Source: Nitrospirota bacterium (GTDB taxonomy: Bacteria > Nitrospirota > Nitrospiria > Nitrospirales > UBA8639). Taken from it: a stretch of DNA of 18,098 bases. Positions within the stretch are counted from its first letter, which is position 1. Every line of letters starts with the position of its first letter. This document shows, one piece after another, positions 7,465 to 17,700 of the stretch. A program made the translations under genes and the position numbers. The notes under the pieces were generated by a model. It had not been told where the DNA came from. It searched no databases and worked only from the letters and a program-made list of their open reading frames with translations. The DNA is taken from NCBI GenBank assembly GCA_020355985.1, contig CP070628.1, forward strand, positions 1,543,608 to 1,561,705, given 5' to 3'.

Positions 7465-8304
7465 TTACCTCGATTTTTTCTTTCGACTAGCAATGATGTA
7501 CCGTGTACTTTGATTTCTTGGCTTGCGAGTCTTAAAACCCTTCGCGGGTTGCCCCCAAGGAGAAACCGGATGTGGGTTGCCTGCACCAGCCTTCCCTTCA
7601 CCACCCCCATGCGGATGATCGACAGGATTCATCACAACACCACGCACATGAGGCTTCTTACCTAACCAGCGAGAACGCCCCGCTTTTCCCACGGAAACAT
7701 TATTATGATCTTGATTTCCAACCTGACCAACCGTTGCCATGCAAGTGCCTAAAATCCTTCGCATTTCTCCAGACGCCAATCGGATCTGGACATAACCCTC
7801 ATCTCGACCCATAACCTGAGCTGAAACACCCGCACTCCTGGCTAATTGGGCACCCTTCCCAGGCTTTAATTCAATATTATGAATAACAACACCTAACGGC
7901 ATCACCATGAGCGGCAATGCATTTCCCGGCCTGACATCACTTTGAGAGCAAGACTGAACGGAATCACCGACAGCCAATCCCTGTGGAGCTAAGATATATC
8001 GCTTTTCTCCATCAGCATAATGCAATCAATACATTCGCGCAGTTCGATTCGGATCATACTCGATGCTGGCGACCTTAGCGGGCACTCCGGCCTTGTCCCT
8101 CTTAAAATCAATCTTTCGGTACCGACGCTTATGCCCCCCACCACGAAAGCGAACAGTAATACGGCCAGCATTATTTCTTCCACCAGATGGCGAAAATGTT
8201 TTTGTCAAACTTTTCTGCGGCTTATTGGAAGCCAACCCATCATTAGTGACCGCAGTCATACCACGGCGACCAGGAGACGTTGGATTATATTCCTTTATTG
8301 GCAT
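7465..8304 (-). CDS. rplB: 50S ribosomal protein L2 (uL2), interrupted by an in-frame TGA at codon 93
   Basis: L2 is an essential core protein of the 50S subunit, close to the peptidyl transferase centre and needed for subunit joining. The gene starts with ATG at 8304 (AAGGA nine bases upstream; a TTG at 8310 is less likely) and reads [51 protein letters not shown]. It then meets TGA at 8026–8028 and continues in the same frame as [17 protein letters not shown] through [13 protein letters not shown] (His230, equivalent to E. coli His229) to a normal C-terminus. Total span is 279 codons plus stop, the family length, and no base is gained or lost: the TGA replaces a residue that is usually Leu (family IALLHYADGE). 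The stop cuts the OB-fold domain, so a split protein is structurally awkward. Explanations: sequence or assembly error, readthrough, reinitiation at the adjacent TTG (8025, without a ribosome-binding site), or a decaying copy. Confidence 0.93.
8026..8028 (-). other. In-frame TGA inside rplB
   Basis: Codon 93 of rplB. The local reading is Arg-Met-Tyr-TGA-Leu-His-Tyr where L2 proteins usually read Arg-Ile-Ala-Leu-Leu-His-Tyr. The frame is identical before and after. Other genes here end in TGA and use TGG for Trp, so genome-wide reassignment of TGA is not supported. I see no convincing selenocysteine-type stem immediately downstream. The directly following TTG is the only nearby restart codon. 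Confidence 0.9.
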
Positions 8305-8360
8305 AGACAATTTTCCTTCATAACCGCACCGTCACTCAGAACAAAAACCACACCTCTGAA

Positions 8361-8648
8361 TTATGCGCTTTCATATAATTCGATTTTTTCGCCCTCTTTC
8401 AATGTCACAAAAGCCTTTCGCCAATCCGACCTTTTCCCCAAATAACGGCCTTGACGCTTCTTCTTGCCCTTCACGTTCATCACATTGACCGATTTCACCT
8501 TGACACTAAAAACCTTTTCAACAGCACGGCGAACATCTATTCGCGTTGCCCGACCATCCACAGCAAATGCTACAGCATTTTTTATTTCCCGAATAGCGGT
8601 TATTTTTTCTGTTAGCAGAGGACGAATCAAAACGTCATATGAATTCAT
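8361..8648 (-). CDS. rplW: 50S ribosomal protein L23 (uL23)
   Basis: L23 lies at the tunnel exit and is the docking site for trigger factor and SRP. The 95-residue product contains VLIRPLLTEKITAIREIKNA, FAVDGRATRIDVRRAVEKVF, VKVKSVNVMNVKGKKKRQGR and the C-terminal DWRKAFVTLKEGEKIELYES, all typical. ATG at 8648 lies one base after the rplD stop (TAGCATG), which implies coupling; a GGGTG within the end of rplD is the best ribosome-binding site. The open frame extends upstream to 8744 but only inside rplD and without family similarity, so it is not used. Confidence 0.97.
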   Translation of the reverse strand: MNSYDVLIRPLLTEKITAIREIKNAVAFAVDGRATRIDVRRAVEKVFSVKVKSVNVMNVKGKKKRQGRYLGKRSDWRKAFVTLKEGEKIELYESA

Positions 8649-8649
8649 G

Positions 8650-9270
8650 CTACACCCAAATTTCCTGAATTTGTTGCAATTCTGCACGAGCAACCACAAG
8701 CTTTTCACACCACAACAGATCATAGACATTAAGATTCTTGGCATGAAGAACCTTTAGCTTCTTTACATTTTTTCCTATCCGGACAAGATCCACCTGCCCT
8801 TCTTCAACCACTAACAAGGCATTTCCGCTTACACCCACCTGGGAAAGCACACGAACGAGCTCCCTGGTCTTCATCTCTGGCAATGATAAATCAACCACTA
8901 TCAAGTCTCCTGCCACAGCCTTATCGGTTAAGGCAGCCCTTAGAGCGGAACGATACACCTTCTTAGGCAAGGAATAGGCATAAGATCTTGGCCTCGGGCC
9001 AAAGACCGTTCCGCCATGTCTCCATATAGGTGAACGCGCTGATCCAGCTCGAGCCCTTCCAGTATGCTTTTGCTTCCACGGCTTCTTTCCAGATCCACGA
9101 ACCTCCCCTCGCCCCTTCGTCGAAGCGTTACCCTGCCGGGTCGAAGCTCTTTGCATAACCACGGCTCGATGAACAAGGATTTCATCAACAGGAGAATTAA
9201 AAACCCCCTTACCCAACTCAACGGTATCTACCTTCTTGCCAGTCGAACCATATACCGGAAACGCATCCAT
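8650..9270 (-). CDS. rplD: 50S ribosomal protein L4 (uL4)
   Basis: L4 forms part of the exit-tunnel constriction; in E. coli it also represses its own operon by binding the S10 leader. The 206-residue product has VFNSPVDEILVHRAVVMQRA, then the long basic loop (RQGNASTKGRGEVRGSGKKP, WKQKHTGRARAGSARSPIWR, HGGTVFGPRPRSYAYSLPKK, about residues 45–104) that reaches into the tunnel, and the C-terminal Rossmann-like part ending QIQEIWV. ATG at 9270 has AAGGG six bases upstream and lies 9 bases after rplC. No S10-type leader is visible upstream of rpsJ, where only 31 bases follow tuf. Confidence 0.98.
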   Translation of the reverse strand: MDAFPVYGSTGKKVDTVELGKGVFNSPVDEILVHRAVVMQRASTRQGNASTKGRGEVRGSGKKPWKQKHTGRARAGSARSPIWRHGGTVFGPRPRSYAYSLPKKVYRSALRAALTDKAVAGDLIVVDLSLPEMKTRELVRVLSQVGVSGNALLVVEEGQVDLVRIGKNVKKLKVLHAKNLNVYDLLWCEKLVVARAELQQIQEIWV

Positions 9271-9279
9271 ACGCTGCCC

Positions 9280-9897
9280 TTATCCAGCCTTCCTTACAAT
9301 CACCACCCCACCAACGGGGCCAGGAACTGATCCAGATACCAGTAAAATATTTTCCTCAGACCTTACATCAAAAACCTTCAAACCCTTAACCGTAATTCGC
9401 TTATTTCCCATTTGGCCTGGCAACGCCTTATTCTTAAAAACTCTTGAGGGATAAGAAGCTTGCCCAATTGATCCAGGAGCACGATGAAACATAGACCCAT
9501 GAGATGCCGGCCCTCCCGCATAATTATGACGCTTCATTACACCCTGGAACCCTTTTCCCTTGGATACCCCCTGAACATCAACCTTCTCACCCTTGGAAAA
9601 TAAGTCCACGGTTACCAAAGCCCCCAACTCCGCTTTTCCATCTGATTGAAATTCTTTTAAATGCTTCCAGCGCCGCCCATTAGCTTTTCCCAAATGCCCC
9701 AACTCTGGTTTATTTAGTTTGCGCTCAGAAACTTCCTGAAAACCAACCTGAACAGCTTCATACCCATCACGGCCCTTTTCTTTAATCTGAACAATCCCAC
9801 AAGGACCAGCTTCAATCACCGTGACAGGAACAAGACATCTGGCTTCATCGAAAACCTGAAGCATCCCAATTTTTTTTCCTAACAAGCCATTAAGCAT
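9280..9897 (-). CDS. rplC: 50S ribosomal protein L3 (uL3)
   Basis: L3 is an early assembly protein whose central extension reaches the peptidyl transferase centre. The 205-residue product opens MLNGLLGKKIGMLQVFDEAR and has VDVQGVSKGKGFQGVMKRHN, then GGPASHGSMFHRAPGSIGQA, which contains the conserved Gln that PrmB methylates in E. coli, and PGQMGNKRITVKGLKVFDVR. ATG at 9897 follows a weak GGTGA. The 55-base gap from rpsJ shows no strong structure. Length fits the family (about 205–215). Confidence 0.98.
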   Translation of the reverse strand: MLNGLLGKKIGMLQVFDEARCLVPVTVIEAGPCGIVQIKEKGRDGYEAVQVGFQEVSERKLNKPELGHLGKANGRRWKHLKEFQSDGKAELGALVTVDLFSKGEKVDVQGVSKGKGFQGVMKRHNYAGGPASHGSMFHRAPGSIGQASYPSRVFKNKALPGQMGNKRITVKGLKVFDVRSEENILLVSGSVPGPVGGVVIVRKAG

Positions 9898-9952
9898 TTT
9901 ACGTTTTCACCAAAAATATTGCCTTTTGCCGAAATGAACTACACCCGAAATC

Positions 9953-10264
9953 TTACAACTTTATTTCAACATCTACACCCGCAGCTAAATTCAACTTCAT
10001 CAAGGCATCCATAGTCTCTGGAGTCGGTTCCATTATGTCCAACAAACGCTTATGAGTCCGAATTTCAAATTGCTCGCGAGACTTCTTATCAACATGCGTT
10101 GAACGGTTAACCGTATATTTCTCAATTCGCGTAGGCAAAGGAACAGGGCCCGCGATTAGGGCACCACTACGTCTGACTGTATCCACGATCTCACGAACAG
10201 ATTGATCAAGGACACGGTAGTCAAAACCCTTTAAACGTATTCGAATTCTGCGGTCTCGATCCAC
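9953..10264 (-). CDS. rpsJ: 30S ribosomal protein S10 (uS10)
   Basis: S10 is a 30S head protein and, with NusB, part of the transcription antitermination complex. The 103-residue product, the same length as in E. coli, has [40 protein letters not shown], the conserved [20 protein letters not shown] and [17 protein letters not shown]. The start is GTG at 10264, with AGG about five bases upstream. It is 31 bases after tuf, joining the str and S10 blocks without an evident promoter or terminator between them. Confidence 0.98.
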   Translation of the reverse strand: MDRDRRIRIRLKGFDYRVLDQSVREIVDTVRRSGALIAGPVPLPTRIEKYTVNRSTHVDKKSREQFEIRTHKRLLDIMEPTPETMDALMKLNLAAGVDVEIKL

Positions 10265-10295
10265 GAAAACCTACCCTTTCCCCTTGCCCATTAAT

Positions 10296-11501
10296 TTATT
10301 CCACAATTTCAGTCACCACCCCGGCACCAACCGTCCGCCCCCCTTCCCGGACCGCAAACCGCACCCCCTGCTCCATCGCAATCGGTGCAATCAACTCCCC
10401 GGCAAACGAGACATTATCCCCCGGCATCACCATCTCCACCCCTTCATTCAACTGCACAATCCCCGTCACATCCGTGGTCCGGAAGTAAAACTGGGGCCGG
10501 TAGCCATTGAAGAACGGCGTATGCCGCCCCCCTTCTTCTTTCGTCAACACATAGACCTCGGCCTTGAACTTTGTATGCGGCGTGATCGACTTCGGCTTGG
10601 CTAACACCATCCCGCGCTCCACCTCTTCCTTCTTCGTGCCCCGCAGCAAGGCCCCGATGTTGTCCCCCGCCTGCCCGTCATCTAACACCTTCCGAAACAT
10701 TTCCACACCCGTGACAATGGTCGTCTGCGTCGGCTTAAGCCCCACAATCTCAATTTCATCCCCAACCTTGACCTTCCCTCGCTCCACACGGCCTGTGACT
10801 ACCGTCCCCCGCCCGCTAATCGTAAAGACATCTTCTATGGGCATGAGAAAGGGCTTGTCAATGGCTCGCTCCGGTGTCGGAATATAGGTGTCGACCGCCT
10901 CCAACAGCTTCATGATTGACGGCACCCCCACCTCACTTTGATCGCCTTCAATAGCCTTAATGGCCGAACCAATAACAACCGGCACATCATCCCCCGGAAA
11001 GCCATACTTGGTGAGCAGCTCTCGCACTTCCAATTCTACGAGCTCCAGCAATTCTTTATCTTCGACTTTGTCTGCTTTGTTCAAAAAGACCACAATGTAG
11101 GGCACTCCCACTTGGCGCGCCAAGAGAATATGCTCCCGCGTCTGCGGCATCGGCCCATCCGCCGCACTGACCACCAAGATCGCACCGTCCATCTGCGCGG
11201 CCCCTGTGATCATGTTCTTGACATAGTCCGCATGGCCCGGACAGTCCACGTGCGCGTAATGACGGTTTTCCGTCTCATATTCCACATGCGAGATAGCAAT
11301 CGTGAGAATTTTCGTCGGATCCCGCCGACCTTGACTTTCACTCGCCTTGGCCACGTCGTCATACGACACAAACGTCGCTTTCCCCAGATCCCCCATGACT
11401 TTCGTCAGCGCCGAGGTCAAGGTCGTCTTGCCATGGTCCACGTGCCCAATCGTGCCCACATTGAGATGCGGCTTGTTCCGATCAAATTTCGCCTTCGCCA
11501 T
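10296..11501 (-). CDS. tuf: Elongation factor Tu
   Basis: EF-Tu delivers aminoacyl-tRNA to the ribosomal A site as a GTP complex. The 401-residue product has the P-loop GHVDHGKT (residues 19–26), DCPGH (86–90), NKAD, a SAI[K]A-type G5 segment, and the beta-barrel domains with [17 protein letters not shown] and the C-terminal [15 protein letters not shown]. It is odd in two ways. The switch I (effector) loop reads [14 protein letters not shown] where E. coli has EEKARGITIN: about five residues longer, with RGITI replaced although the Mg-binding Thr of ITI is kept as LTI. Second, base composition is G+C-rich: 221 of 360 bases in six sampled 60-base lines, versus 109 of 240 in lines from rplC and fusA. 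The ribosome-binding site AGGAGG is the strongest in the window. It may have arrived by transfer or gene conversion. Confidence 0.98.
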   Translation of the reverse strand: MAKAKFDRNKPHLNVGTIGHVDHGKTTLTSALTKVMGDLGKATFVSYDDVAKASESQGRRDPTKILTIAISHVEYETENRHYAHVDCPGHADYVKNMITGAAQMDGAILVVSAADGPMPQTREHILLARQVGVPYIVVFLNKADKVEDKELLELVELEVRELLTKYGFPGDDVPVVIGSAIKAIEGDQSEVGVPSIMKLLEAVDTYIPTPERAIDKPFLMPIEDVFTISGRGTVVTGRVERGKVKVGDEIEIVGLKPTQTTIVTGVEMFRKVLDDGQAGDNIGALLRGTKKEEVERGMVLAKPKSITPHTKFKAEVYVLTKEEGGRHTPFFNGYRPQFYFRTTDVTGIVQLNEGVEMVMPGDNVSFAGELIAPIAMEQGVRFAVREGGRTVGAGVVTEIVE

Positions 11502-11508
11502 CCTCTTT

Positions 11509-11514
11509 CCTCCT
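11509..11514 (-). promoter_or_regulatory. Strong Shine–Dalgarno site of tuf
   Basis: AGGAGG on the minus strand, seven bases before the tuf ATG: a perfect match to the anti-Shine–Dalgarno core. It is stronger than any other site in the window and fits the very high expression expected of EF-Tu. Confidence 0.9.
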
Positions 11515-11559
11515 CAATTCACTCTTTTGCCAAAAAAGAATAGTTCACAAAGAGAGGCA

Positions 11560-13641
<2,082 letters not shown>

Positions 13642-13645
13642 ACAT

Positions 13646-13650
13646 TCCTC
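13646..13650 (-). promoter_or_regulatory. Ribosome-binding site that decides the fusA start
   Basis: GAGGA on the minus strand, four bases before GTG 13641. It favours the family-like EF-G N-terminus over the TTG at 13659. It lies eight bases downstream of the 3' arm of the predicted rpsG–fusA structure, so folding there could affect access to it. Confidence 0.7.
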
Positions 13651-13658
13651 ACATAACA

Positions 13659-13735
13659 ATGCTGCAAGAGACTTTGTTCGTCGGGGGGCGCGAAATTAAA
13701 ACTGCCCCCTACTTAAAACAAGTCCAATGCAGCAT
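13659..13735 (-). promoter_or_regulatory. Predicted nested RNA stem filling the rpsG–fusA gap
   Basis: Three inverted repeats are nested within 77 bases. The outer stem is AUGCUGCA (13728–13735) with UGCAGCAU (13659–13666), eight perfect pairs. The middle stem is GACUUGUU (13717–13724) with AACAAAGUC (13670–13678), eight pairs with one bulged base. The inner stem is GGGGGC (13704–13709) with GCCCCC (13684–13689), six G–C pairs around a 14-base loop. Small internal loops separate the stems. It starts 12 bases after the rpsG stop and ends eight bases before the fusA ribosome-binding site. There is no U-run, so it is not an intrinsic terminator. In E. coli, S7 controls the str operon by binding the rpsL–rpsG gap; an analogous role here is only a guess. 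Confidence 0.6.
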
Positions 13736-13747
13736 ACAAATCCAAAA

Positions 13748-14218
13748 TCACCATCGGTAATGGGCAAAAGCTCTATTCGCTTCAGCCATTCGATGAGTTT
13801 CATCCCGCTTTTTTACTGCGGATCCATTATTACTGGCAGCATCCATCAATTCAGCTGCCAGCCTCTCTCGCATACTTTTACCACTTCGCGACAATGCACT
13901 GTCCTTAATCCAGCGTAATGCCAATGCAATCTGACGGACCGGACGAATCTCCACTGGAACCTGATAAGAAGCCCCGCCAACTCTTCGAGATTTAACTTCA
14001 ACCATTGGCTTGACATTACTAAGAGCCGCATGAAAAACCTTAAGAGGCTCGTCTCCAGTTTTTGCCTTCACAATATCAAAGGCCCCGTAACATACACGCT
14101 CAGCCGTACTCTTCTTGCCATCACGCAAGAGAATATTCAAAAATCTTCCAACAATCGGATCCTTATAAAGAGAATCCTGTACAATTTTTTGACGAAGAAC
14201 CAGGGGCCTACGTGGCAT
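13748..14218 (-). CDS. rpsG: 30S ribosomal protein S7 (uS7)
   Basis: S7 nucleates assembly of the 30S head and touches the E-site tRNA; in E. coli it represses str operon translation. The 156-residue product reads MPRRPLVLRQKIVQDSLYKD, then FLNILLRDGKKSTAERVCYG, ALSNVKPMVEVKSRRVGGAS, YQVPVEIRPVRQIALALRWI and KKRDETHRMAEANRAFAHYRW, typical throughout. ATG at 14218 is preceded by GGAAGAG about seven bases upstream. It is 66 bases after rpsL; the start of that gap is a 21-base pyrimidine tract on the mRNA. It ends in TGG TGA, direct evidence that TGG is Trp and TGA is stop here. Confidence 0.98.
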   Translation of the reverse strand: MPRRPLVLRQKIVQDSLYKDPIVGRFLNILLRDGKKSTAERVCYGAFDIVKAKTGDEPLKVFHAALSNVKPMVEVKSRRVGGASYQVPVEIRPVRQIALALRWIKDSALSRSGKSMRERLAAELMDAASNNGSAVKKRDETHRMAEANRAFAHYRW

Positions 14219-14284
14219 TTACAATCTCTTCCAGAGTTATAAGACTAATAAATAAATTTGCCTAAAAAAAGAAGGAGAAGGGGA

Positions 14285-14656
14285 TTACTTGGGTCGCTTT
14301 GCTCCATACTTCGAGCGACCCTGTTTGCGGTTTGCTACGCCCACAGCATCCAAGGCCCCACGGACCATGTGATATCGAACACCAGGAAGATCTTTCACGC
14401 GGCCACCACGAACCAAAACAATGGAGTGCTCTTGAAGATTATGCCCCATTCCCGGGATATACGCCGTCACCTCTAAACCTGTCGTCAAACGCACCCTGGC
14501 CACTTTCCGAAGAGCAGAATTTGGCTTTTTTGGCGTTGTGGTATAGACACGAAGACAAACGCCTCTTCTCTGAGGACAACTGTTCAATGCCGAACTTTTA
14601 CTCTTCGCCTTAATGGTCTTGCGACCCACTCGAATTAATTGGTTAACAGTTGGCAT
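14285..14656 (-). CDS. rpsL: 30S ribosomal protein S12 (uS12)
   Basis: S12 lies at the decoding centre and controls translational accuracy. The 123-residue product begins [20 protein letters not shown] and has [40 protein letters not shown] and [20 protein letters not shown]. Lys43, Lys88 and Pro91, the usual sites of streptomycin-resistance changes, are the wild-type residues. Asp89, beta-methylthiolated by RimO in E. coli, is conserved. I use ATG at 14656; an upstream start at 14674 (MWFGKN) is open but adds a non-family extension. First gene after the promoter at 14725–14753. Confidence 0.98.
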   Translation of the reverse strand: MPTVNQLIRVGRKTIKAKSKSSALNSCPQRRGVCLRVYTTTPKKPNSALRKVARVRLTTGLEVTAYIPGMGHNLQEHSIVLVRGGRVKDLPGVRYHMVRGALDAVGVANRKQGRSKYGAKRPK

Positions 14657-14724
14657 ATTTTTTCCAAACCACAAATAAAGATCAAATATCGACGAAATAA
14701 ATTTTCCTTGAGGAGAACCAGCCG

Positions 14725-14753
14725 ATCTTATAGATTTGTACTACCACTGTCAA
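14725..14753 (-). promoter_or_regulatory. Predicted sigma-70 promoter of the str block
   Basis: On the minus strand, TTGACA (14748–14753, a perfect -35) is followed after 17 bases by TAAGAT (14725–14730, a 4-of-6 -10 match; overlapping TATAAG is a variant reading). Transcription would begin near 14718, leaving a leader of about 60 bases before rpsL. The site lies within the 133-base rpoC–rpsL gap, the longest in the window, about 36 bases after the rpoC stop. This is sequence matching only. Confidence 0.75.
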
Positions 14754-14789
14754 GATCACAAGAACGCTGGGGCTTCACAGAATAACCGC

Positions 14790-17700
14790 TTAGCTCCTTG
14801 ATAATTGAGCACTTTCAAGACCAGCCTCTTCTTCCGAGGGCAAAGCATCTTCTTTGACCGGCATTGGAACAAAAGTTTCCCTATACTCACCCCAACCAGT
14901 CCCCGCAGGAATCAGTCGGCCCACAATAACATTTTCCTTCAATCCCCTAAGTTCATCAGTCCGGCCATTAATCGCTGCCTCGGTTAAAACTCTGGTGGTT
15001 TCTTGGAAAGATGCACCAGAAATAAAGCTATCTGTACTCAGGGAGGCCTTAGTGATGCCCAACAAAACAGGCTTACCTAATGCAGGCTTCCCACCCTCTG
15101 CCAGCACTTGCTCATTTTCGTCATCAAAAACAAATTTGTTTACTTGGGTTCCAGGTAAAAACGAGGTATCGCCAGCATCTTCAACCCTGACTTTTTTCAG
15201 CATTTGCCTGGTGATCACTTCAATGTGCTTATCATTAATCACGACACCCTGTAAGCGATACACTTCTTGCACCTCATTAACCAAATATTTCTGGAGCTCC
15301 CGTGGGCCAAGGACAGCGAGGATATCATGCGGATTTGCAGAACCATCCATCAACGGCTCTCCAGCGCGAACCCAGTCACCTTCATGGACATTGACATGGC
15401 GCCCTCGTGGGATTAAATATTCCTTGACATCACCAATTCTATTGTCCACGGTGACCTTTCGAAGGCCCTTTACAAAACCCCCAAACGAAACCTCCCCGTC
15501 AATCTCGCTGACAACGGCATGTTCTTTTGGCTTCCTCGCTTCAAACAATTCCGCAACACGAGGCAACCCACCGGTGATATCTTTTGTTTTCGTGGTTTCT
15601 CGTGGAATTTTTGCCAAGACATCTCCAGGAAAAACCGTCGCACCTTTTTCAACAAAGATATGAGCCCCAACTGGAAGCAGATACCGCGCAGGAGACCCCG
15701 AGCTCAGCTTTGCGGTTTTTCCCGATTCATCCTTGACCGAAAGTCGCGGACGCAAATTGGTTCCTGCTTGTTCAATCACAACACGACGCGATAGCCCAGT
15801 AACTTCATCAACTTCATCCTTTATAGTGACACCTTCGGTAATGTCCCCCAATGCCACCTTTCCTCCTACTTCCGTCAAAATAGTCAACGAGTAGGGATCC
15901 CACTCCACAAACTTTTGCCCAATTTCAACTTTTTCCCCATCTCCCACTTTGATCTTAGCACCATGGACCAAAGGATATTTTTCACGCTCACGCCCAGTTT
16001 CATCATACACGGCAACCTTGGCATTTCTGACCATAACCACCCAATCACCCTGCTGAGTTTTAACGGCCATGCCGGGATTAGGAAAATCTGCATTCTTTTT
16101 CGCGTCAAAACTTAAATATTTTATTACACCTGCATGCCTTGCCTCCAGAACGGTTTGCGCAACCACCTTGCTAGCCGTTCCACCTATATGGAAAGTTCTC
16201 ATGGTCAACTGCGTTCCAGGCTCTCCAATCGATTGAGCCGCAATCACACCGACAGGCTCCCCTTTTTCTACGAGACGGCCACGAGCCAAATCTCTTCCAT
16301 AACAACTTGCGCAAACACCCCAGCGAGATTGACAGGTAAGCACCGAGCGAATTTTCAAGTGATCAATCCCCGCCTCAACAATCGTTCGGCATAGCTCCTC
16401 ATCCAATTCTTTATGGGCCTTCACAAGAATTTCCTGAGTAACCGGGTCGTGCACATCCTCCGCGGTTAACCGACCAAGAATTCGCTCATCCAGGGATTGA
16501 ATGACCTCTCCGCCTTCAACCAACGCGGAAACAATTATGCCGTCTGAAGTTAAACAATCTGGCTCGCTAATGATGACGTCTTGCGCAGCATCCACAAGGC
16601 GTCGAGTTAAGTACCCGGAATTGGCCGTTTTCAATGCGGTATCTGCCAAACCCTTTCGCGCTCCATGCGTCGAAATAAAATATTGCAACACGGTCAATCC
16701 TTCTCTGAAATTGGCAGTAATAGGCGTTTCAATAATTTCCCCAGATGGCTTGGCCATCAAACCCCGCATGCCCCCCAACTGTCGGATTTGCTGGGAACTC
16801 CCTCGAGCTCCTGAGTCAGCCATCATAAAAATGGGATTCAGACCTTCCGTCGCACCACGACCTCCACCCTGGCTAATTTCCTTCATCATTTCGATGGCAA
16901 CCTGCTCACTCACATGGGCCCATATATCAATGACCTTGTTATAACGCTCACCATTCGTAATAAGCCCCTCACTATACTGTTCTTGCACTTGATTCACATT
17001 GGCTTGTGCGCCGTCGATCAACTCGCCCTTTCGAGAAGGAATATGCATATTGTCGATACAAATCGACACTCCGGCCTTGGTTGCATAGGAGAATCCTAAA
17101 TCCTTCAATTGATCCAACATGACTACCACTTCATGAAGCCCAACCAATCGGTACACTCGGTCCACCAATTTGGTGATTTCCTTTTTAGTCATCAATTGAT
17201 TCACATGCGAAAAGGCCATATTGGCAGGCAAGATCTCCGCCAAAAGGACGCGCCCAACGGTAGTCTCAACCAACTCATCACCAATACGCACTTTTATTCT
17301 GGCCTGCTCTTCCACTTCCTGCGAATCAAAAGCAATACGAACTTCTTCGGTCGAGGAGAAGATCTTCCCTTCCCCCCGAGCTCCATCACGATCATTCGTC
17401 AACCAATAGCAACCCAAAACCATATCCTGCGATGGAACTGATAACGGACGACCATTAGCGGGAGAAAGAACATTATTTGCAGCCATCATCAATACACGAC
17501 ACTCAATTTGCGCTTCTACGGAGAGGGGAACATGCACCGCCATTTGATCACCATCGAAGTCGGCATTAAAGGCAGCACAAACAAGCGGATGCAGACGGAT
17601 AGCCTTACCTTCAACCAATATGGGATCAAAAGCTTGAATACCTAATCGATGAAGGGTTGGAGCGCGATTTAACATGACCGGATGCTCACGAATAACTTCA

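Noticed and set aside
8026..8028. Reassignment of TGA to an amino acid across the genome (code 4 or 25), or selenocysteine insertion
   Set aside because: TGA is the natural terminator of rplO, rpmD, rplV, fusA and rpsG, and Trp is always TGG. No obvious selenocysteine-type stem follows the codon, and L2 has no known selenocysteine role.
10938..11543. Plus-strand open frame of 201 codons opposite tuf
   Set aside because: Antisense to tuf. The unusually G+C-rich codons of tuf lower the stop density on the opposite strand; the product is His/Arg-rich without domain features.
11502..11559. Possible hairpin in the fusA–tuf gap (CTTTT…AAAAG)
   Set aside because: Only about five A–T pairs, not stable enough to claim; no support for a terminator or regulator.
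13690..13730. Weak promoter-like pair (TTGTTT…TTTAAT) in the rpsG–fusA gap
   Set aside because: Poor -35 match and 15-base spacing; the bases are better explained by the nested stems.
14854..15663. Long plus-strand open frame (269 codons) opposite rpoC
   Set aside because: It lies wholly antisense to well-conserved rpoC coding sequence, has no recognisable family motif and is best explained as a shadow of the real frame.
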